Shown here one piece after another: positions 16,198 to 24,645 of a stretch of DNA of 43,876 nucleotides. Under the pieces are notes generated by a model. That model was given only the letters and a program-made list of their open reading frames with translations. It was not told the origin of the DNA and did no database searches. Source of the DNA: Virgisporangium ochraceum (GTDB lineage: Bacteria; Actinomycetota; Actinomycetes; Mycobacteriales; Micromonosporaceae); NCBI RefSeq assembly GCF_016863655.1, contig NZ_BOPH01000008.1, positions 1-43,876 of the forward strand, given 5' to 3'. Numbering within the stretch: position 1 is the first letter of the stretch; each line of letters starts with the position of its first letter. Both the position numbers and the translations under genes were made by a program.

Positions 16198-18182
16198 TGT
16201 GCGGCATCGCCGGGATGGTCTCCCTCGGGTCGACTCCCGACCTCGACGTGCTGCTGAGGATGATGGGCCAACTGGTGCACCGGGGGCCGGACGGTTGCGG
16301 GTACTTCCGCGACGAACACGCGGCCCTGGGACACACCCGCCTCGCCATCATCGACACCGCCGGCGGCGCACAGCCGCTGTGCAACGAAGACGGCAACCTG
16401 TGGGTCAGCTTCAACGGCGAGATCTTCAACTACGTCGAGCTCCGCGAGGAGCTGCGCGGGCACGGCCACACCTTCAGGACGGCCAGCGACACCGAGGTCA
16501 TCGTGCACGCCTGGGAGCAGTGGGGCGCCGAGTGCTTCCGCCGCTTCAACGGGCAGTGGGCGCTGGCCCTGTGGGACAGGCGCGAGCGTCGGCTGATCCT
16601 GTCCCGCGACCGCCTCGGCGTCCGGCCGCTCTACCTCGTCCGCTCCCCCGGCGCGGTGCGCTTCGCCTCCGAGGTGAAGGCGTTGTTCGCGGACCCGTCC
16701 GTGACCCGGGAGTTCGACCCGGCCGGGCTCGACCAGGTGCTGACGTACTGGTCCACGGTCGCGCCGCAGACGGTGTTCCAGGGCGTCGAGCAGTTGAAAC
16801 CCGGGCACTACGCGGTGCTCGACGACAAGGGGTTCCGCGCGGCGCCCTACTGGACGGTCGGCTTTCCGGCCCGGGGCGAGCCCGGTCCGGACATCCACGA
16901 GAGCGCGGAGGCGCTGCGGGAGAAGCTCGTCGAGGCCGCCCGGCTCCGGTTCCTGCGCAGTGACGTCCCGGTGGGCGCCTACCTGTCCGGCGGGCTGGAC
17001 TCCTCGATCACGGCGGCGCTGGTCGCCCGCTACACCGACGCCCCGCTGCACACGTTCTCGCTGCGGTTCTCCAGCGAGGAGTTCGACGAGGGCCGGTACC
17101 AGAAGGAGATGACGGCGGTGCTCGGCACGCAGCACCGCGACATCGTCGTCGGCCCCGCCGACATCGCCGGGATCTTCCCCGAGGTGATCCGGCACACCGA
17201 GGCGCCGATCCTGCGGGCCGCGCCCGCACCCCTGTTCCTGCTGTCGAAGCTGGTCCGCGACGACGGTTACAAGGTCGTGGTGACCGGCGAAGGCGCCGAC
17301 GAGGTCTTCGGCGGATACGACATCTTCCGCGAGGCCCGGGTCCGCCAGTTCTGGGCCTCCGACCCGGACTCGGCGAAGCGCGCGCGGGCGGCCGAGCTGC
17401 TCTACCCGTGGATGGTGCGGTCGCCCGGCCGCACACCCGCGTTCGCCCGCAGCTTCTTCGGCCGCAACCTCGACCCGGCCGACCCGGCGCTCTCGCACCG
17501 CCCGCGCTGGGACTCCACGGCCGTCCTCAAGGGCATGCTGGCCAACCCGACACAGGCCGGTACCGACCCGGCGGGCCTCGTCGACGCCATGCCGGCGGAG
17601 AGCAAGGACTGGGACCTGCTGGGACGCGGCCAGTGGCTGGAGATGACGACGCTCCTGCCCGGCTACATCCTCGCCTCGCAGGGCGACCGCATGCTCATGG
17701 CCAACTCGGTCGAGGGCCGCTTCCCCTTCCTCGACGCGAACGTCGTCGAGTTCGCCAACGCGCTCCCGGCCCGGCACAAGCTCTTCGGCCTCGAAGAGAA
17801 GTACGTCGTGAAGCGGGCCTTCGCCGACGTCGTCCCGAAGAGCATCCTGCGCCGCCCGAAACAGCCGTACCGGGCGCCCGACGCGGCGAGCCTGTTCGCC
17901 GCCGGCACGCCCGAGTGGTTCGACGCGGTCACGTCGGAGGCGGCCGTCCGGGCCGCCGGCGTCTTCAAGCCCGAGATGGTCGCCCGGCTCATCGCGAAGG
18001 GCGTGCGGACCGGCGGCGAGAACATGACCAACACCGACAGCATGCGCATCATGGCGGTCGTCTCCACCCAGCTCACCCACGCGACGTTCATCGCGGAGAC
18101 GCCGTCCGGGGCGGAACTGCCCGACATCCAGGTCGCCGTCGACCTGACCCGTGACGACAGCAAGGGAGCTCCCCGTGAGTGA
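16197..18182 (+). CDS. asnB: Asparagine synthetase-family glutamine-dependent amidotransferase
   Basis: 661 residues. The class II glutaminase domain starts with the nucleophile Cys2 (MCGIAG), with RLAIID and SFNGEIFNY motifs. The synthetase domain has the pyrophosphatase loop SGGLDSS at 264-270. Family members adenylate a carboxylate and transfer ammonia from glutamine, giving asparagine or, in specialised clusters, amides on sugars, peptides or acyl groups. The ATG at 16197 is fixed by the need for Cys at position 2. Position between ACP, AcpS and a NadE-like enzyme argues for a pathway-specific role, perhaps amidating a carrier-bound or glycan carboxylate. Ordinary asparagine synthesis cannot be ruled out. 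Confidence 0.88.
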   Translation: MCGIAGMVSLGSTPDLDVLLRMMGQLVHRGPDGCGYFRDEHAALGHTRLAIIDTAGGAQPLCNEDGNLWVSFNGEIFNYVELREELRGHGHTFRTASDTEVIVHAWEQWGAECFRRFNGQWALALWDRRERRLILSRDRLGVRPLYLVRSPGAVRFASEVKALFADPSVTREFDPAGLDQVLTYWSTVAPQTVFQGVEQLKPGHYAVLDDKGFRAAPYWTVGFPARGEPGPDIHESAEALREKLVEAARLRFLRSDVPVGAYLSGGLDSSITAALVARYTDAPLHTFSLRFSSEEFDEGRYQKEMTAVLGTQHRDIVVGPADIAGIFPEVIRHTEAPILRAAPAPLFLLSKLVRDDGYKVVVTGEGADEVFGGYDIFREARVRQFWASDPDSAKRARAAELLYPWMVRSPGRTPAFARSFFGRNLDPADPALSHRPRWDSTAVLKGMLANPTQAGTDPAGLVDAMPAESKDWDLLGRGQWLEMTTLLPGYILASQGDRMLMANSVEGRFPFLDANVVEFANALPARHKLFGLEEKYVVKRAFADVVPKSILRRPKQPYRAPDAASLFAAGTPEWFDAVTSEAAVRAAGVFKPEMVARLIAKGVRTGGENMTNTDSMRIMAVVSTQLTHATFIAETPSGAELPDIQVAVDLTRDDSKGAPRE

Positions 18183-19176
18183 GTCCTTCGGCCCGCAGAC
18201 CCTGCGGATCGACGCGGAGCAGGAGATCGGCCGGATCTCGGCCAGTCTCAAGTCCTACCTGACCGCGACGAAGCGGCGTGGCATCATCGTCGCGCTGTCC
18301 GGGGGCATCGACTCCAGCGTGGTGGCCGCCCTGTGCGTGGCGGCCATCGGCAAGGAGCGCGTGTTCGGGCTGCACATGCCCGAGCGCGACTCCTCGTCGG
18401 ACACGCTGATGCTCAGCCGCCTCGCGGCCGACTCCCTCGGCATCGAGTCGGCGCTGGAGGACATCTCGCACATCCTCGACGCCGCCGGCTGCTACCGCCG
18501 CCGCGACGAGGCGATCCGGCTCGTCTGCCCCGAGTACGGCGACGGGTACAAGTCGAAGATCGTGCTGCCGAGCGTGATCGACTCCGACACCTTCCGCCTC
18601 TTCTCCGTCGTCGTCGAGGCGCCGGACGGCACGCAGACCAAGCACCGGCTGACCACCGAGTCCTACCTCGGCATCGTGGCCGCGACGAACTTCAAGCAAC
18701 GCGTCCGCAAGATGCTGGAGTACTACCACGCCGACCGGCTGAACTACGTGGTCTCCGGCACGCCCAACCGGCTGGAGTACGACCAGGGCTTCTTCGTCAA
18801 GCTCGGCGACGGCTCGGCCGACGTCAAGCCGATCGCCCACCTCTACAAGACCCAGGTCTACCAGCTGGCCGAACACCTCGGTGTCCCCGACGAGATCCGG
18901 TCGCGGCCGTCGACGACCGACACGTACTCCCTTCCGCAGTCGCAGGAGGAGTTCTACTTCTCCCTGCCGTACCAGCGGATGGACCTGTGTCTCTACGCCA
19001 AGAACCACGGCCTGCCGATCGACGACGTCGCGGCGGCCACCGAGCTGACCAGCGAGCAGGTCGTCCGGGTCTTCCGCGACATCGACCGCAAGCGGCAGAC
19101 GTCGGCATACCTGCACCTGTCCCCCGAGCTCGCGGCCGGCGTGCCCGAGATCGCACACACCCGGTCGGCGAGGTAA
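18175..19176 (+). CDS. NAD synthetase-like ATP-pyrophosphatase (amide-forming), no glutaminase domain
   Basis: 333 residues from the GTG at 18175, with AAGGGAG seven bases upstream. P-loop SGGIDSS is at 42-48, and the NadE-type segment GTPNRLEYDQGFFVKLGDG continues into DVKPIAHLYKTQVYQLAEHLGVP. There is no N-terminal nitrilase domain, so ammonia must come from solution or from a partner such as the adjacent AsnB. NadE normally makes NAD from deamido-NAD. This protein is longer than NH3-dependent NadE (about 270 residues), with extra sequence in the first half and Pro-Asn-Arg-Leu where NadE has GN(K)SE. A divergent substrate within this cassette seems more likely than NAD synthesis. It overlaps asnB by 8 nt. 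Confidence 0.8.
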   Translation: MSESFGPQTLRIDAEQEIGRISASLKSYLTATKRRGIIVALSGGIDSSVVAALCVAAIGKERVFGLHMPERDSSSDTLMLSRLAADSLGIESALEDISHILDAAGCYRRRDEAIRLVCPEYGDGYKSKIVLPSVIDSDTFRLFSVVVEAPDGTQTKHRLTTESYLGIVAATNFKQRVRKMLEYYHADRLNYVVSGTPNRLEYDQGFFVKLGDGSADVKPIAHLYKTQVYQLAEHLGVPDEIRSRPSTTDTYSLPQSQEEFYFSLPYQRMDLCLYAKNHGLPIDDVAAATELTSEQVVRVFRDIDRKRQTSAYLHLSPELAAGVPEIAHTRSAR

Positions 19177-19178
19177 CG

Positions 19179-19769
19179 GTGGCCATCGGCCGCAGCGGCG
19201 CGCAGAAGAGCGTCGGCAGCGCCATCGCGATCGCGCTGCGCATGACCCGCGACGACGTCCTCGAGGCGTTGCGGTACTACTACGTCGTCAAGTTCGCCGG
19301 TGCCCGCCTGGTGCCGCGCCCGATGCGCTACGCCCTGTACCGCTCGGCGGGAATGCGGCTGCAGCTCAACAGCATCGCGCCCGGACTGTTCGTCGGAGGT
19401 CCGGCGTCGAACCTCACGATCGGACCCGGCACGAGCATCAACGTCGACTGCTTCTTCGACTGCCTGGCCAAGGTGACGTTCGGGCGCGAAGTGATGGTCG
19501 GGATGGGCGTGACGATCGTGACCAGCGACCATCCCATCGGCCCGGACGGCCGGCCGCAGAGCGTGGTCGGCCGGGAGGTCGTGATCGAGGACCGGGCGTG
19601 GCTGGGTGCCCGGTCGATGGTCCTCCCCGGGGTGACCGTCGGCGAAGGTGCGATCGTCTCCGCCGGCTCGGTCGTCACCCGCGACTGCCGCCCGAACTCC
19701 ATCTACGCCGGCGTCCCCGCCCGCCTGGTCGGCCAGGTGAAGACGGCGGAAGCCGCCACGGCCGAGTGA
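19179..19769 (+). CDS. Left-handed beta-helix O/N-acyltransferase
   Basis: 196 residues from the GTG at 19179, three bases after the NadE-like stop. A helical N-terminus precedes hexapeptide repeats (VTFGREVMVGMGVTIV, VVIEDRAWLGARSMVLPGVTVGEGAIVSAGSVV) and the closing NSIYAGVPARLVG, typical of the maltose/galactoside acetyltransferase family. TSDHPI probably holds the catalytic histidine. It would acylate a sugar or other acceptor, using acetyl-CoA or conceivably the cassette's acyl-ACP. Last gene before a strong palindromic terminator. Confidence 0.85.
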   Translation: MAIGRSGAQKSVGSAIAIALRMTRDDVLEALRYYYVVKFAGARLVPRPMRYALYRSAGMRLQLNSIAPGLFVGGPASNLTIGPGTSINVDCFFDCLAKVTFGREVMVGMGVTIVTSDHPIGPDGRPQSVVGREVVIEDRAWLGARSMVLPGVTVGEGAIVSAGSVVTRDCRPNSIYAGVPARLVGQVKTAEAATAE

Positions 19770-19798
19770 AGGCCCGCCCCGGTACCGGGGCGGGCCTT
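19769..19798. terminator. Perfect 30-bp palindrome, bidirectional terminator
   Basis: A perfect 30-bp palindrome centred on GGTACC (19781-19786) overlaps the last base of the acyltransferase stop and lies just before the end of the convergent WGR gene. The minimal loop and flanking AA/TT fit a bidirectional factor-independent terminator. Confidence 0.8.
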
Positions 19799-19804
19799 CC
19801 TGTC

Positions 19805-21226
19805 TCACACCAGGCGGTGGATCTCGCCGTAGGCGCGGTAGAAGCCGCCCCGGCTCGCCTCGCGTACGCCGGTGACGACGTAACGGGCGCCCGCCTCGCG
19901 GATGCCCTTCGGGAACTGCACCTGCCAGTCGGGCTGGAAGCCGTCGGACACCACGCGGACACGCAGCCGGTCGCCCACCTGGACGCACTCGACGATGACA
20001 CCCCCGGTGCTCTGGTGCACCACCTCCACGGTGGTCGACGGCACCACCGCCGACAGCCGCGGCGGGGCCTTCACGTCGACGACCTCGGGGACGCTGCCGC
20101 CCTCGGCCGCCCGGATCGCCGCCTCGGTGGCGTCGATGCAGGCGAGCGACCCGTCGGTGGTGACGATGTACAGCCGCTCGTCGTGGTACTGCATCGAGTA
20201 CGCCGACCCGCAGCCCGTGCCCAGCTTCCACAGCCGGTTTCCGGCCGCGTCGAAGCAGTACACCGACGAGCTGCTGTCGCCCGCGAACACGTAGCGGCCG
20301 TCTTCCGCGGTGGCGCAGGAGTACACCGCCGCGTCGCACCGGTACGTCTGCTGGATCCGGCCGTCCTTGCCCAGGCGCACCACCTGCCGCGTCGAGGTAC
20401 CGGCGTAGAGCGTGTGCTGCTCCTGCCAACCGAACAGCACCGAGCCGGTGGACGTGTTCCACAGCTCCTGACCGGTACGCCAGTCGTAGCTCGTGACACC
20501 CCGGCTGTGTCCATGATGGACGGCCGTCGCGTCGCACCGGACCATCCACGCCGAGGAGCCGTGGCCGGCGCGCCGCCACAGGAACTCGTCTTCGTGGTCG
20601 ATCGTGGCGATGCCGCCGTTGGCGTCGGACACACCGAGCACGCCGTCGTGGATGTCGAGCCAGTAGATGTCGATGTCGGGCGCGATGCGGTACGCCAGCC
20701 GCGGCACCTTGCCGGACAGGTCGTACACGTTGCCGTCGTCGCAGCCCGCGTACACCCAGCCGTCGTCGGCCACGATGCACTTCACACCGTCGGGCAACCG
20801 GAACTGCTGGATGACCTCGGCCTTGTGCGTGAGCGTCGTGATGAGGCCGCTCTCGTTGCCCACCATGCACACGTCGTCGTCGACGAAGATGCCGAACGCC
20901 GCCGTGCCGGACCGGTAGCGCCACAGCACGGGCGCGGTACGGGCCGTCGACCGCGTGCTGACGATGGCCCGCCGCGACACGGCGCGCTTGGCCCGCCCGC
21001 CCGGAACCGCCGGTGCGTAACCCTTGCGGACCTTCTCGCCGATCTTCTTGGCCGCCTCGCTGGCCGCCTTCGACGCGTCGGTGTAGCTGCTCTTCTTGAC
21101 CTGACCGGTGTCGCCGATGCGGCCGTACCGGATCGTCAGGTCGGTGCCATCGACGGTGACCTCGTAGAACTTGTGTGCGCTACCGCTGTCTTCGGACAGC
21201 TCGAGGTAGGTCGTGCTGGCAGCCAT
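19805..21226 (-). CDS. WGR-domain protein with PQQ-like beta-propeller
   Basis: 473 residues. An N-terminal WGR-type domain (about 1-75) has IRYGRIGDTGQ at 32-42, with Tyr in place of Trp. An Ala/Lys-rich linker follows, then several PQQ/WD-like blades (repeats of the type DDGWVYAGCDDGNVYDL and AEDGRYVFAGDSSSSVYCFD), and a C-terminal segment ending YGEIHRLV. There is no signal peptide, so it is probably cytoplasmic. WGR domains bind nucleic acid in PARPs and occur in stand-alone bacterial proteins; the propeller suggests protein binding or sensing. It lies 73 bp after the TolB-like gene on the same strand and converges on the AsnB/NadE cassette. Confidence 0.8.
   Translation of the reverse strand: MAASTTYLELSEDSGSAHKFYEVTVDGTDLTIRYGRIGDTGQVKKSSYTDASKAASEAAKKIGEKVRKGYAPAVPGGRAKRAVSRRAIVSTRSTARTAPVLWRYRSGTAAFGIFVDDDVCMVGNESGLITTLTHKAEVIQQFRLPDGVKCIVADDGWVYAGCDDGNVYDLSGKVPRLAYRIAPDIDIYWLDIHDGVLGVSDANGGIATIDHEDEFLWRRAGHGSSAWMVRCDATAVHHGHSRGVTSYDWRTGQELWNTSTGSVLFGWQEQHTLYAGTSTRQVVRLGKDGRIQQTYRCDAAVYSCATAEDGRYVFAGDSSSSVYCFDAAGNRLWKLGTGCGSAYSMQYHDERLYIVTTDGSLACIDATEAAIRAAEGGSVPEVVDVKAPPRLSAVVPSTTVEVVHQSTGGVIVECVQVGDRLRVRVVSDGFQPDWQVQFPKGIREAGARYVVTGVREASRGGFYRAYGEIHRLV
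20509..20521. repeat. GTCCANNNTGGAC palindrome (TGA centre)
   Basis: Exact copy of a 13-bp palindrome that recurs across the window; it lies inside the WGR gene. Read in the gene frame it encodes part of VHHGH. Confidence 0.7.
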
Positions 21227-21299
21227 CGGCGACCTTTCATCGATTGGGTGGAAGTGCCCACACCATATCGACCGCCTACGACATTCTGGGGACCGCGGG

Positions 21300-22322
21300 C
21301 TACCGGACGACCGCCGGAGACCAGGCGTCGGACACCAGCAGCCGCGGTGCTCCGGAACCGTTGGCGGGAACCGCCCAGATGTCGCTCGTCGCCACGCCGT
21401 CGCCCGTGCGGGGCAGGCCGTAGACGACCGTGTCGTCGTCGAGCCACTCGGCCTGGTCGTCGATGTTCTTCGTCTCGGCCGTCTCGGTGACCTGGCCGGT
21501 GCGCAGGTCGAGCACGCTCAACCGCCAGTGCCCGTTGGGCAGGTCGCCGCGCTTCTTGAACGCGACCCGGGTGCCGTCGGGCGACAGCGACGGGCACTCG
21601 ACGTCGGTCCGGACCGACTCCAGGCGCTTGCCCGACAGGGAACCCTTGACCAGCCAGGTCTTCTTGCCCGACGCCGCCGTGGCGTAGAACGCGTCGTCGT
21701 CGATGAACGTGACGCCCCACAGGTTCCGGTCGACCGAGTTGTTCGCCTTGCCGTCGGTGACGAGCTGGAAGCCTTCGAGGTCGAACTGCTCGCCGGTGCC
21801 GTCGGTGGGGCTCACGTGCGTGCGCGTGGAGAACTGCCCGGGCGAGGCGTAGGAGTCGCCGTACACGAACGTCGTCGTGGCGGTGAGGCTGCCGTCGCGG
21901 GAGATGCGGGCGCGGCTGGGCAGGCCGGTCAACGGCTTGTCGGAGACCTGGGTCCACTGTGGACCGTAGATCTTCACCTCGTACGTCGTGGCGAGCCCGC
22001 GCTTGGCGACCAGGCAGATCGCCGACTCGCGCGTCGCGTAGACCCGCTCGCACTGCGCGTCGGTGAACGCACGCGGTCCGCCCGTGTCGTCCAGCGGAAC
22101 CACCGCGACCATGCCGTAGCCCTCGCCCACGGCGGTGCTGCGGAACACGAGGTGCGGCCGTGCCGACACCGCCAGCGGGTCACCGCCGACCGGCACCGCG
22201 GGCGCCTTCGACGCGGCGTCGGCGTGCTGCTCCCGCGCGTGCAGCACGTAGAACACCGCGCCGGCGACCGCCACGACGAGCACCGCGGCGAACGCCACCA
22301 ACCGGGCGCGCATCGACGTCAC
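21300..22322 (-). CDS. Membrane-anchored TolB-like beta-propeller protein
   Basis: 340 residues from the GTG at 22322, which overlaps the MFS stop (GTGA); an ATG three codons later is an alternative. One N-terminal hydrophobic helix (about residues 8-25) anchors or exports it. The remainder contains TolB/WD40-like repeats, including CPSLSPDGTRVAFKKRGDLPNGHWRLSVLDLRTGQV. Probably an extracytoplasmic sensor or scaffold protein. It is co-transcribed with the MFS gene at the end of the amino-sugar operon. No enzymatic motif was found. Confidence 0.75.
   Translation of the reverse strand: MTSMRARLVAFAAVLVVAVAGAVFYVLHAREQHADAASKAPAVPVGGDPLAVSARPHLVFRSTAVGEGYGMVAVVPLDDTGGPRAFTDAQCERVYATRESAICLVAKRGLATTYEVKIYGPQWTQVSDKPLTGLPSRARISRDGSLTATTTFVYGDSYASPGQFSTRTHVSPTDGTGEQFDLEGFQLVTDGKANNSVDRNLWGVTFIDDDAFYATAASGKKTWLVKGSLSGKRLESVRTDVECPSLSPDGTRVAFKKRGDLPNGHWRLSVLDLRTGQVTETAETKNIDDQAEWLDDDTVVYGLPRTGDGVATSDIWAVPANGSGAPRLLVSDAWSPAVVR
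21952..21964. repeat. GTCCANNNTGGAC palindrome (CTG centre)
   Basis: Exact copy of the recurrent palindrome inside the TolB-like gene, encoding PQWT in that frame. Confidence 0.7.
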
Positions 22323-23551
22323 CGTTCCACCCCACGTAGAAGCCAACCACCGACCGGGATCGCCACCGCCAACGCGACCGCCACGACGACGAGCGCCTCC
22401 TGCCGGCCGAGGCCCACCCAGAGTGCACCGAACAGCAGCGACGACGCGAACCGGGCCAGCGCCACCACCGTCTGCGCCGACGCGATCCCGGTGCCCCGCG
22501 ACTCGGCGGGCACCAGCCTGCTCACCAGCGCCGCGAGCACGCCGTCGGACGCCGCGTAGAACGCGCCGAGCAGCACGAGGCTGGCGATGGTCCAGGCCCA
22601 GCCGCCGATCGGCGCGGCCGCGAAGCCGTACGCCACCAACAGCAGCACGTGCCCGCCGAGGAACACCTTCGCCCGCCCGATCCGGTCGGCCAGCCGGCCG
22701 AACGGGATCGCCAGCACCAGGTAGGCCAGGTTCGTGCCCACGTACAGGAGCGGGAACATGGCCGCCGCGAAGTCGTCCCGCCGCTGCAGCGACAGGTACA
22801 GGAAACCGTCGCCGACGGTCAGCAGGCCGAGCAGCCCGGCCGCGATCAGCGGCCGGCGCAGCGCCGGCCCGGCGATCGCCCGCATCAGCTTCTTCAGCGG
22901 CAGCCCCGCCTTACCGCCGCCGACCTTCCGGTTCGGCACGAACAGCAGCAGCACCGCGACGCCCACCATGGCCACCGCGAACGACACCACGAAGATGACG
23001 TCGTAGCCGCGCGGCACGGCCCAGAGCAACGCGAAGGCCACCATCGGACCGGCGGCGGCTCCGAACGTGTCAAGGGCCCGGTGGACCCCGAAGGAGCGGC
23101 CGAGGTTCGACGGGTCCGACGCGTCGGCGATCATCGCGTCGCGGGGCGCGGTACGCACGCCCTTGCCCAGCCGGTCGGCGGTCACCACCGCGGTGACGGC
23201 CGCGAGCGTGCCGGTCCACAGCATCGCGATCCGGCTCAGCGCCGAGATCCCGTAGCCGAACACGGCGACCCACTTCGGCCGCTGCGCCCGGTCGCCGGCG
23301 TAGCCGCCGAGGATCCGGACGAACGCGCTGACGCCCTGGTACACCCCGTCGACGAACCCGTACGCGAACAGGCCGATGCCGATCTCGGCGGTGAGGTACA
23401 GCGGGAGCACCGCGTTGACCATCTCCGACGACACGTCGGTGAGCAGGCTGACGATTCCGAGCAGGATGACGGTGGTCGCCACCCTGCGCTTCATCCGGTC
23501 GACGGGCGTGGAGCCGCCCCCGACCTCCGGCTCCCGGACGGAGATGTACAC
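22319..23551 (-). CDS. MFS transporter
   Basis: 410 residues with about 12 hydrophobic helices. The loop between helices 2 and 3 (GYAGDRAQRPKWV) and the later GRLADRIGRAKVF match the major facilitator signature. Related proteins are annotated as multidrug or sugar-nucleotide-cluster efflux carriers. The GTG start lies two bases after the stop of the upstream aminotransferase; a downstream ATG (MKRRVATT, residue 20) is possible. It may export a product or precursor of the glycan pathway. Substrate unknown. Confidence 0.8.
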   Translation of the reverse strand: MYISVREPEVGGGSTPVDRMKRRVATTVILLGIVSLLTDVSSEMVNAVLPLYLTAEIGIGLFAYGFVDGVYQGVSAFVRILGGYAGDRAQRPKWVAVFGYGISALSRIAMLWTGTLAAVTAVVTADRLGKGVRTAPRDAMIADASDPSNLGRSFGVHRALDTFGAAAGPMVAFALLWAVPRGYDVIFVVSFAVAMVGVAVLLLFVPNRKVGGGKAGLPLKKLMRAIAGPALRRPLIAAGLLGLLTVGDGFLYLSLQRRDDFAAAMFPLLYVGTNLAYLVLAIPFGRLADRIGRAKVFLGGHVLLLVAYGFAAAPIGGWAWTIASLVLLGAFYAASDGVLAALVSRLVPAESRGTGIASAQTVVALARFASSLLFGALWVGLGRQEALVVVAVALAVAIPVGGWLLRGVER

Positions 23552-23553
23552 GG

Positions 23554-24645
23554 TTATCCCAGGGCTGAAACGAGAGCTTCCACCACGCGCTCCTGCTGCT
23601 GCGGCGTGATCTGCGGGTAGATCGGCAGCGACAGGATCTCACCGGCCGCCTTCTCCGCGTGCGGGAAGGACCCCGCGCCGAGACCGAGGCCGGCGAACGC
23701 GGGCGTCAGGTGCACCGGGAACGGGTAGTGGATGCCCGCGCCGACCCCGTCGGCGTTGAGCGCCGCCAGGATGTCGTCGCGCCGGTCGGCGGGAACGCGC
23801 ACCACGTACAGGTGCCACACCGGCACGTTGCCGTCGGCGGCCACCGGCCTCACCACGTCCACCGTGGACAGCAGCTCGTCGTAGCGGGCGGCGGCGGCGC
23901 GCCGGGCCTCGTTCCACCGCTCCAGCCTGGTCAGCTTCGCCCGCAGCACCACGGCCTGCAGCGCGTCGAGCCGGCTGTTGACGCCGATCAGCTCGTGCTC
24001 GTACTTCCGCAGACCACCGTGCTGAGAGAGCGTGCGCACCGTCGTGGCCAACGCCCCGTCGTCGGTGACGACCGCGCCGGCGTCGCCGTACGCGCCGAGG
24101 TTCTTGCCCGGGTAGAAGCTGGTGGCCGCGATCGAGCCGTGGAAGCCCGCGCCGTTCCTCGACGCGCCCTGGCTCTGCGCCGCGTCCTCCACGATCGGCA
24201 CGCCGGCCGACCGCAGCACCTCGACCGGCGCCTGCTGGCCGTACAGGTGCACCGGCAGGATCGCCTTCGTGCGCGGGGTCACCGCGGCCAGCGCGGCGTC
24301 GGTGTCGATGAGGTAGGTCGACGGGTCGCAGTCGACGAGCACGACGCGCGCGCCCACGCGGGCCACCGCCTCGGCCGTCGCGATGAACGTGTTGGCCGGC
24401 AGGATCGCCTCGTCGTCGCGTCCCACGCCGACCGCGCGCAGCGCGAGCTCCAGCGCGTCGGTGCCGTTGGCCACCCCGACACAGTGCTCCACGCCGGCGA
24501 ACTCGGCGTACTCGCGCTCGAACCCGGCGACCTCCTCGCCGCCGATGAACGCGGTGTTGGCGAGCACCCGCTTGAAGCCGACCGCCACGTCGTCGGCCAC
24601 TTCGGCGTGCGCCGCCTGCAGGTCAACCAACGGAATCTTGCTCAC
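23554..24645 (-). CDS. DegT/DnrJ/EryC1/StrS-family sugar aminotransferase (first)
   Basis: 363 residues. PLP enzyme of the sugar-aminotransferase family: substrate and cofactor motifs FIGGEEVAGFE, GVANGTDALELALRA, VEDAAQSQGA, and the Schiff-base lysine in FYPGKNLGAYGD (Lys181). It transfers an amino group, usually from glutamate, to a keto sugar nucleotide. It resembles WbpE/QdtB-type enzymes acting on 3-keto sugars. The GTG overlaps the acetyltransferase stop (GTGA). It pairs naturally with the oxidoreductase that starts this operon. Confidence 0.87.
   Translation of the reverse strand: MSKIPLVDLQAAHAEVADDVAVGFKRVLANTAFIGGEEVAGFEREYAEFAGVEHCVGVANGTDALELALRAVGVGRDDEAILPANTFIATAEAVARVGARVVLVDCDPSTYLIDTDAALAAVTPRTKAILPVHLYGQQAPVEVLRSAGVPIVEDAAQSQGASRNGAGFHGSIAATSFYPGKNLGAYGDAGAVVTDDGALATTVRTLSQHGGLRKYEHELIGVNSRLDALQAVVLRAKLTRLERWNEARRAAAARYDELLSTVDVVRPVAADGNVPVWHLYVVRVPADRRDDILAALNADGVGAGIHYPFPVHLTPAFAGLGLGAGSFPHAEKAAGEILSLPIYPQITPQQQERVVEALVSALG
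23857..23869. repeat. GTCCANNNTGGAC palindrome (CCG centre)
   Basis: Exact copy of the recurrent palindrome inside the aminotransferase gene, encoding STVD. Confidence 0.7.

Noticed and set aside
15645..18251. An 868-codon minus-strand open frame across acpS, asnB and the NadE-like gene
   Set aside because: Low-complexity Arg/Asp/Gly translation and no start signal; it mirrors well-supported plus-strand enzymes.
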